Below, one piece after another: positions 58,654 through 64,000 of a DNA stretch of 64,000 nt. The stretch spans positions 6,572,001 through 6,636,000 of the forward strand of contig NZ_CP064686.1 in assembly GCF_023100905.1 (NCBI RefSeq). The letters are read 5' to 3'. The DNA comes from Bradyrhizobium sp. 4. GTDB lineage: Bacteria; Pseudomonadota; Alphaproteobacteria; Rhizobiales; Xanthobacteraceae. A model generated the notes under the pieces. It ran no database searches and was not told where the DNA came from. It saw only the letters and a list, made by a program, of their open reading frames with translations. Each line of letters begins with the position of its first letter. Position 1 is the stretch's first letter. Both the position numbers and the translations under genes were made by a program.

Positions 58654-61600
58654 ATGCCCAAACGTACAGACATCACCACCATCCTGATCATCGGCGCCGG
58701 TCCCATCGTGATCGGCCAGGCCTGCGAGTTCGACTATTCGGGCACCCAGGCGGTGAAGACGCTGAAGGAAGAGGGCTATCGCATCGTCCTCGTCAATTCC
58801 AATCCGGCCACCATCATGACCGACCCGGAATTGGCCGATGCGACCTATATCGAGCCGATCACGCCCGAGATCGTCGCGAAAATCATCGAGAAAGAACGTC
58901 ACGTCATTCCCGGCGGCTTCGCGCTGCTGCCGACCATGGGCGGACAGACCGCGCTGAACTGCGCGCTGTCGCTGCGCCAGCAAGGCACGCTCGACAAGTT
59001 CGACGTCGAGATGATCGGCGCCACCGCGGACGCGATCGACAAGGCCGAGGACCGCCAGCTGTTCCGCGAGGCCATGACCAAGATCGGGCTCGAGACGCCG
59101 AAGTCGCGGCTCGCCAACGCCTCCGCCCTGAAGAAGTCCTTCCGCGACAAGTACCAGGCCGATCGCGCAAAGGCATCGGGCGCTGCGCTCGAAGAACTCG
59201 AGCGGCAGTGGACGCTCGGCGAGAGCGACCGCCGCAAGCGCTATCAGGAATATGCGCTCGGCCAGGCGCTGATGGCGCTGTCCGAGATCGGCCTGCCCGC
59301 GATCATCCGCCCGTCCTTCACCATGGGCGGCACCGGCGGCGGCATTGCCTACAACAAGGAAGAGTTCCTCGATATCATCGAGCGCGGCCTGGATGCGTCT
59401 CCCACCAACGAAGTGCTGATCGAAGAATCCGTGCTCGGCTGGAAAGAGTACGAGATGGAGGTGGTGCGCGACAAGAAAGACAATTGCATCATCGTCTGCT
59501 CGATCGAGAACCTCGATCCGATGGGCGTGCACACCGGCGATTCCATCACGGTGGCGCCGGCGCTGACGCTGACCGACAAGGAATACCAGATCATGCGCGA
59601 CGCCTCGCTGGCGGTGCTGCGCGAGATCGGCGTCGAGACCGGCGGCTCCAACGTGCAGTTCGGCGTCAATCCCGAAGACGGCCGCATGGTCGTCATCGAG
59701 ATGAATCCGCGCGTGTCGCGTTCCTCCGCCCTGGCTTCGAAAGCCACCGGCTTTCCGATCGCAAAGGTCGCCGCCAAGCTTGCGGTCGGCTACACGCTCG
59801 ACGAAATCGCCAACGACATCACCGGCGGCGCCACGCCGGCCTCATTCGAGCCGACGATCGACTACGTCGTCACCAAGGTGCCGCGTTTCGCCTTCGAGAA
59901 ATTCCCCGGCGCCTCCACCACGCTGACCACGTCGATGAAGTCGGTCGGCGAAGTCATGGCGATCGGCCGCACCTTCCAGGAAAGCCTTCAGAAGGCCTTG
60001 CGCGGGCTCGAGACCGGCCTCACCGGACTCGACGAGATCGAGATCGAAGGTCTCGGCCGCGACGATGACAAGAATGCGATCCGCGCCGCGCTCGGCACGC
60101 CGACACCGAACCGGCTGCTCCAGGTCGCGCAGGCGATGCGGCTCGGCTGGTCGGACGAGGAGATCTTCAATTCCTGCAAGATCGATCCGTGGTTCCTCAG
60201 CGAGATGCGCGGCATCGTCGACATGGAAGCGAAGGTCCGCAAGAACGGCCTGCCGGGCAACGCCTTCGGCATGCGCACGCTCAAGGCCATGGGCTTCTCC
60301 GATGCCCGGCTTGCGGTGATCGCGGAGACGACGGAGGCGGAAGTCACGGCGAAGCGCCACGCGCTCGGCGTTCGCCCCGTCTACAAGCGCATCGACACCT
60401 GTGCGGCCGAGTTCGCTTCGCCCACGGCCTACATGTACTCGACCTATGAGGCGCCGTTCGCGGGCGCGCCTGCGGACGAGAGCTCGCCGTCCGACAAGAA
60501 GAAGGTCATCATCCTCGGCGGCGGCCCGAACCGAATCGGCCAGGGCATTGAATTCGACTATTGCTGCTGTCACGCCTGCTTCGCGCTGCACGACGCCGGC
60601 TACGAATCCATCATGGTCAACTGCAACCCGGAGACGGTGTCGACCGACTACGACACTGCGGACCGGCTCTATTTCGAGCCGCTCACCGCCGAGGACGTGC
60701 TGGAGATCATCGCAAAGGAACGCACGAACGGCACGCTGCACGGCGTAATCGTGCAGTTCGGCGGCCAGACCCCGCTCAAGCTCGCGCGCGCGCTGGAAGC
60801 CGCCGAAGTGCCGATCCTCGGCACCTCGCCCGACGCCATCGACCTTGCGGAAGACCGCGACCGCTTCAAGCGGGTGCTCGACAAGCTGCGGCTGAAGCAG
60901 CCCAAGAACGGCATCGCCTATTCGGTCGAGCAAGCGCGCCTGGTCGCGACCGATCTCGGCCTGCCGCTGGTGGTGCGCCCGTCCTACGTGCTCGGCGGCC
61001 GCGCGATGCAAATCATCCGCGAGGAGAACCAGCTCAGCGATTACCTGCTCGGCACGCTGCCGGAGCTGGTGCCGGGGGACGTCAAGGCGCGCTACCCGAA
61101 CGACAAGACCGGCCAGATCAACACCGTCCTCGGCAAAAACCCGCTGCTGTTCGACCGCTATCTGTCCGATGCGACCGAGATCGACGTTGACTGCCTCTGC
61201 GACGGCAAGGACACCTTCATCGTCGGCATCATGGAGCACATCGAGGAAGCCGGCATCCATTCCGGCGACAGCGCCTGCTCGTTGCCCCCGCACTCGCTGG
61301 ACGACAAAATGATCGAGGAGCTGGAGCGGCAGACCCGCGAGCTGGCGCTCGGCCTCGACGTCGTCGGCCTCATGAATGTGCAATACGCCATCAAGGACGG
61401 CGAGATCTACGTGCTCGAAGTCAATCCGCGCGCCTCGCGCACCGTGCCCTTTGTCGCCAAGGTGGTCGGTACGCCGGTCGCGAAGATCGCGGCGCGTATC
61501 ATGGCCGGCGAGAAGCTTGCCGATTTCAAGCTGAAGAAGGCGAAATTCGACCATGTCGGCGTGAAGGAATCGGTGTTTCCGTTCGCCCGCTTCCCCGGCG

Positions 61601-62118
61601 TCGATACCGTGCTCGGCCCCGAGATGCGCTCGACCGGCGAGGTCATGGGCATCGATCGCTCCTTCGCGGTGGCGTTCGCCAAGAGCCAGCTCGGCGGCGG
61701 CACACGAGTGCCGCGCAAGGGTACGGTGTTCGTCTCGGTTCGCGAGAGCGACAAGACGCGCATCACCGAGGCCGTTCGCGAGCTGCATTCGCTCGGCTTC
61801 AAGGTGCTGGCGACATCGGGCACGGCCCGCTTCCTGACCGACCAGGGCATCCCGACCGAGAAGGTGAACAAGGTGCTGGAGGGCCGGCCGCACATCGTCG
61901 ACGCCATCACCAATGGCGAGGTCCAGCTCGTCTTCAACACCACCGAAGGCCCGCAGGCGCTCGCCGACAGCCGTTCTCTGCGGCGCGCGGCCCTCTTGCA
62001 TAAAGTGCCGTATTACACCACTCTTTCCGGGGCCGTGGCGGCCGCGCAGGGCATCCACGCCTATCTGGGCGGGGACCTTGAGGTTCGGACCCTGCAGAGC
62101 TACTTTTCGGAAACCTGA
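58654..62118 (+). CDS. carB: Carbamoyl-phosphate synthase large subunit
   Basis: The 1154-residue enzyme makes carbamoyl phosphate from bicarbonate, ammonia and two ATP. Each half has an ATP-grasp unit: GAGPIVIGQACEFDYSG and GGGPNRIGQGIEFDYCC start the two halves, IRPSFTMGGTGGGIAYN and VRPSYVLGGRAMQII are the nucleotide loops, and EMNPRVSRSSALASKATG and EVNPRASRTVPFVAKVVG are the phosphate-binding ends. The C-terminal MGS-like domain (about residues 1010-1154, GTVFVSVRESDKTR) is the allosteric domain. Compared with E. coli CarB (1073 residues), an insertion of about 60 residues (SALKKSFRDKYQADRAKASG region) sits in the first half. The ATG at 58654 follows GCGAGAG. Confidence 0.98.
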   Translation: MPKRTDITTILIIGAGPIVIGQACEFDYSGTQAVKTLKEEGYRIVLVNSNPATIMTDPELADATYIEPITPEIVAKIIEKERHVIPGGFALLPTMGGQTALNCALSLRQQGTLDKFDVEMIGATADAIDKAEDRQLFREAMTKIGLETPKSRLANASALKKSFRDKYQADRAKASGAALEELERQWTLGESDRRKRYQEYALGQALMALSEIGLPAIIRPSFTMGGTGGGIAYNKEEFLDIIERGLDASPTNEVLIEESVLGWKEYEMEVVRDKKDNCIIVCSIENLDPMGVHTGDSITVAPALTLTDKEYQIMRDASLAVLREIGVETGGSNVQFGVNPEDGRMVVIEMNPRVSRSSALASKATGFPIAKVAAKLAVGYTLDEIANDITGGATPASFEPTIDYVVTKVPRFAFEKFPGASTTLTTSMKSVGEVMAIGRTFQESLQKALRGLETGLTGLDEIEIEGLGRDDDKNAIRAALGTPTPNRLLQVAQAMRLGWSDEEIFNSCKIDPWFLSEMRGIVDMEAKVRKNGLPGNAFGMRTLKAMGFSDARLAVIAETTEAEVTAKRHALGVRPVYKRIDTCAAEFASPTAYMYSTYEAPFAGAPADESSPSDKKKVIILGGGPNRIGQGIEFDYCCCHACFALHDAGYESIMVNCNPETVSTDYDTADRLYFEPLTAEDVLEIIAKERTNGTLHGVIVQFGGQTPLKLARALEAAEVPILGTSPDAIDLAEDRDRFKRVLDKLRLKQPKNGIAYSVEQARLVATDLGLPLVVRPSYVLGGRAMQIIREENQLSDYLLGTLPELVPGDVKARYPNDKTGQINTVLGKNPLLFDRYLSDATEIDVDCLCDGKDTFIVGIMEHIEEAGIHSGDSACSLPPHSLDDKMIEELERQTRELALGLDVVGLMNVQYAIKDGEIYVLEVNPRASRTVPFVAKVVGTPVAKIAARIMAGEKLADFKLKKAKFDHVGVKESVFPFARFPGVDTVLGPEMRSTGEVMGIDRSFAVAFAKSQLGGGTRVPRKGTVFVSVRESDKTRITEAVRELHSLGFKVLATSGTARFLTDQGIPTEKVNKVLEGRPHIVDAITNGEVQLVFNTTEGPQALADSRSLRRAALLHKVPYYTTLSGAVAAAQGIHAYLGGDLEVRTLQSYFSET

Positions 62119-62330
62119 TCGCGAGCGGGAGGCCCAACCTTCCGCTAAGTGATTGGCGATGAAGCCACTATGGCCGGAGGAACTGTCCGGCCATATGGTT
62201 GTTCTGTTCCGGCGCCAAGCCCATATGAACGTTCGGCGGCACGCGCGTTGAGCCCCCGGACAGACTGACGAATCAAGTTGCGTGCGCGTTGACATGTCAG
62301 GGCGCGCGCGACCGAAGGACGAGAGAAGAG

Positions 62331-62804
62331 ATGGAAAAGGTACCGATGACTGCGGGCGGCTTTGCCGCGCTCGGGGAAGAACTGAAGAAGCGCCAGTCGG
62401 AGGACCGTCCGCGGATCATCGAGCATATCGCCGAGGCGCGCTCGCACGGAGACCTGTCGGAGAACGCGGAATACCACGCCGCGAAGGAAGAGCAGTCCCA
62501 CAATGAAGGCCGCATCGCCGAGCTCGAGGACAAGCTCGCGCGCGCCGACATCATCGACATCTCGAAGCTGTCCGGCGACACCATCAAGTTCGGCGCGACC
62601 GTGACACTGGTCGACGAGGACACCGAAAAGAAGACGGTGTGGCAGATCGTCGGCGAGGTCGAGGCCGACGCCAAGAAGGGCCGCATCTCCATCACCTCGC
62701 CGCTCGCGCGCGCGCTGATCGGCAAGAAGAAGGGTTCAACCGTCGAGGTCAACGCACCCGGCGGCGCCAAGGCTTATGAGATTACCAAGGTGGAGTGGCG
62801 GTAA
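62331..62804 (+). CDS. greA: Transcription elongation factor
   Basis: The 157-residue protein is GreA. It has an N-terminal antiparallel coiled coil (FAALGEELKKRQSEDRPRIIEHI, then DLSENAEYHAAKEEQ with the acidic tip residues) and a C-terminal FKBP-like domain (FGATVTLVDEDTEKKTVWQIVGEVEAD). It stimulates transcript cleavage by backtracked RNA polymerase. GAGAGAAG precedes the ATG at 62331; a 14-residue frame extension upstream has no site. It follows carB after 212 bases and ends with a strong terminator. Confidence 0.97.
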   Translation: MEKVPMTAGGFAALGEELKKRQSEDRPRIIEHIAEARSHGDLSENAEYHAAKEEQSHNEGRIAELEDKLARADIIDISKLSGDTIKFGATVTLVDEDTEKKTVWQIVGEVEADAKKGRISITSPLARALIGKKKGSTVEVNAPGGAKAYEITKVEWR

Positions 62805-62829
62805 CGATTTGCCGTTGCGTGTGATTTGA

Positions 62830-62856
62830 AAAAGGCCGCGCACTGCGCGGCCTTTT
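62830..62856 (+). terminator. Rho-independent terminator of greA
   Basis: AAAAGGCCGCGC and GCGCGGCCTTTT form a perfect 12-base stem around a three-base loop, 25 bases after the greA stop. The A/T ends make it work in both directions, so it may also end the lrp transcript. Confidence 0.93.
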
Positions 62857-62893
62857 CTGTATCTGCGTGTTGCTCGCAATGACGGAGGAGACG

Positions 62894-63373
62894 CTACCTT
62901 CGTCCCCTCACGTCGAGCGGCACGGCCGCCTCGTATTTCGAATTGTGCAGCACCAGCGAGGTCCGCACGTTGCGGACGTGCGGGGCGGCGGTCAAATGGG
63001 TGACGAAATCCTGGAAGGTGGCCATGTCGGGTGCGACGCATTTCAGGATGAAATCGACTTCGCCCGACAGCATCCAGCACTCGCGCACCAGCGGCTCGGC
63101 GCGGACGAACTCCTCGAAGGCGCGCAAATCCGCCTCGGCCTGGCTGGAGAGGTGCACTGCGGCAAACACCGTGACGTCGAAGCCGAGCTTGCGCGCGTCC
63201 AAGAGCCCGCGATAGCCATGGATATACCCCTCCTCCTCCAGCGCCCGGACTCGGCGCAGGCAGGGCGGTGGCGAAATGCCGACGCGCTTGGCCAGCTCGA
63301 CATTCGTGATTCGACCGTCGGCCTGAATCTCGGTGAGAATTTTCAGGTCGATCTCGTCTAGGTTCCGCGACAC
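62894..63373 (-). CDS. Lrp/AsnC-family regulator
   Basis: This 159-residue protein has the Lrp layout: an N-terminal helix-turn-helix (RITNVELAKRVGISPPPCLRRVRALEEEGYI, about residues 21-52) and a C-terminal RAM ligand domain (about 68-145, VTVFAAVHLSSQAEADLRAFEE). It forms octamers or larger rings and responds to amino acids. The start is the GTG at 63373 with AGGAG upstream; a longer frame extends to 63538. It is divergent from trxB, and the gap has several alternating half-sites. In alphaproteobacteria the leucine-responsive Lrp beside trxB is common. Confidence 0.92.
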   Translation of the reverse strand: MSRNLDEIDLKILTEIQADGRITNVELAKRVGISPPPCLRRVRALEEEGYIHGYRGLLDARKLGFDVTVFAAVHLSSQAEADLRAFEEFVRAEPLVRECWMLSGEVDFILKCVAPDMATFQDFVTHLTAAPHVRNVRTSLVLHNSKYEAAVPLDVRGRR

Positions 63374-63448
63374 GTGATTGGAACTCCTGGCCTTTGCGGC
63401 GGTATTGGTGGCTCTGTCGCAATCCTCATAGCGCAGACCACGCACTCG

Positions 63449-63477
63449 GCGCAATTTTATTGCGCGTGCAGCGCAAT
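63449..63477. promoter_or_regulatory. Alternating GCGCAAT/ATTGCGC half-sites upstream of lrp
   Basis: GCGCAAT (63449-63455), ATTGCGC (63459-63465) and GCGCAAT (63471-63477) form two overlapping perfect palindromes. The two direct GCGCAAT copies are 22 bases apart, two helix turns. Other dyads follow: TTCCCTGT/ACAGGGAA (63487-63517) and TGCAA-TTC-TTGCA (63518-63530). The array suits a wrapped Lrp octamer and could control lrp and trxB. Confidence 0.6.
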
Positions 63478-63638
63478 CGACTTTTGTTCCCTGTTGGAAA
63501 AATCCGCCGACAGGGAATGCAATTCTTGCATAGCTCACCAGAAGGCTTAGATTACCTCTGATATTTCAGCGCCTCCGCGAGGCCTCCCGGCACGTTCCGC
63601 GCCCGCGCTGCAGTCCCCCGTGAAAGGCATCTGTCGAA

Positions 63639-64000
63639 ATGTCCGCCGCTGTCCATGCAAAGGTCATCATCATCGGCTCCGGCCCCGCCGGCTACACGGC
63701 GGCGATCTACGCCGCGCGCGCGATGCTGGAGCCGATCCTGATCCAGGGCATCCAGGCGGGCGGCCAGCTCACCATCACCACAGACGTCGAGAACTATCCG
63801 GGCTTCGCCGACGTGATCCAAGGCCCCTGGCTGATGGAGCAGATGGAGAAGCAGGCGCTGCATGTGGGCACCCAGATCAAGACTGATCTGGTGACCAAGC
63901 TCGACACCTCGCAACGCCCCTTTCGCCTCACCTGCGACAGCGGTGACGTCTATCTCGCCGACACCGTCATCCTCGCCACCGGCGCCCAGGCGCGCTGGCT
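63639..64000 (+). CDS. trxB: Thioredoxin reductase, 3' end cut by window
   Basis: The first 120 residues are visible. They hold the FAD-binding motif VIIIGSGPAGYTAAIYAARA (about residues 9-28), IQAGGQLTITTDVENYPGF (about 42-60), and the ILATGAQARWL stretch, all diagnostic of thioredoxin reductase. The CxxC active site would lie beyond the window edge. The enzyme reduces thioredoxin with NADPH. The ATG at 63639 has GAAAGG about 12 bases upstream. The gene is divergent from lrp. Confidence 0.93.
   Translation, partial: MSAAVHAKVIIIGSGPAGYTAAIYAARAMLEPILIQGIQAGGQLTITTDVENYPGFADVIQGPWLMEQMEKQALHVGTQIKTDLVTKLDTSQRPFRLTCDSGDVYLADTVILATGAQARW

Noticed and set aside
59842..62295. An 817-codon open frame on the minus strand
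   Set aside because: It is fully antisense to carB. Its Arg/His/Leu/Gly-rich composition is typical of the complementary frame of GC-rich coding DNA.
1..64000. CRISPR array, prophage or insertion sequence
   Set aside because: No regular direct-repeat array, transposase, integrase or phage structural gene was found on either strand.

Overview
The window is GC-rich (about 65%), almost fully coding alphaproteobacterial chromosome. Protein sequences, the dnaG-rpoD order, a long carB with an alphaproteobacterial-style insertion, and several recognisable intergenic palindromes all suggest Bradyrhizobium or a close relative. The genus call rests on remembered family resemblance, not on a search. 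No phage, transposase, CRISPR array or rRNA was seen. The left edge cuts an amidase gene and the right edge cuts trxB.

Layout. 1-8.3 kb: amidase end, a hot-dog thioesterase, a PoxB-like TPP enzyme, the dgoK-dgoA galactonate pair, then a luciferase-like monooxygenase with its flavin reductase behind two tandem sigma-54 promoters. 8.3-17.4 kb: an AcoR-like sigma-54 activator, a single-chain acyl-CoA carboxylase, an Asp/Glu racemase-like protein, a Cache chemoreceptor and two small Cys-rich unknown proteins. 17.4-21 kb: TetR/tautomerase pair with two operators, then a D-aminoacylase-like amidohydrolase coupled to a CobW GTPase. 21-29.8 kb: a repeat-like non-coding stretch, a Tat-lipoprotein hydrolase, tRNA-Glu, rluD, rpoH, a cell-wall amidase, a diguanylate cyclase, a 23-residue Lys/Ala peptide, a LysE exporter and a receiver protein. 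29.9-34.2 kb: SDR, lytic transglycosylase, OmpA-like protein and a structured non-coding segment. 34.2-38.8 kb: rpoD and dnaG. 39-46 kb: chlorite-dismutase-like protein, gamma-glutamylcyclotransferase, two transglutaminase-like proteins, N-formylglutamate amidohydrolase, an ArsR-SRPBCC-SRPBCC cassette and membrane proteins. 46.5-53.1 kb: hybrid histidine kinase, acyl-CoA synthetase, epoxide hydrolase, YqeY and an alpha/beta hydrolase. 53.2-64 kb: carA, cupin, Dps, methyltransferase, a tRNA-Cys-like gene, ArsR/MFS pair, carB, greA, lrp and trxB.

How it works together. Housekeeping functions (transcription factors RpoD, RpoH and GreA; primase; carbamoyl phosphate synthase; RluD; tRNA-Glu) are mixed with small catabolic or detoxification cassettes, each next to its own regulator. 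Four regulator/target pairs show clear palindromic operators in the right place (TetR, two ArsR, Lrp). The sigma-54 module shows core promoters and candidate enhancer palindromes. carA and the ArsR-SRPBCC operon are predicted to make leaderless or nearly leaderless mRNA.

The least explained parts are the structured non-coding segment at 32.86-33.19 kb, the tRNA-Cys-like gene with an 8-base anticodon loop fused to an inverted repeat at 56.67-56.80 kb, and the 23-residue basic peptide at 28.54 kb.
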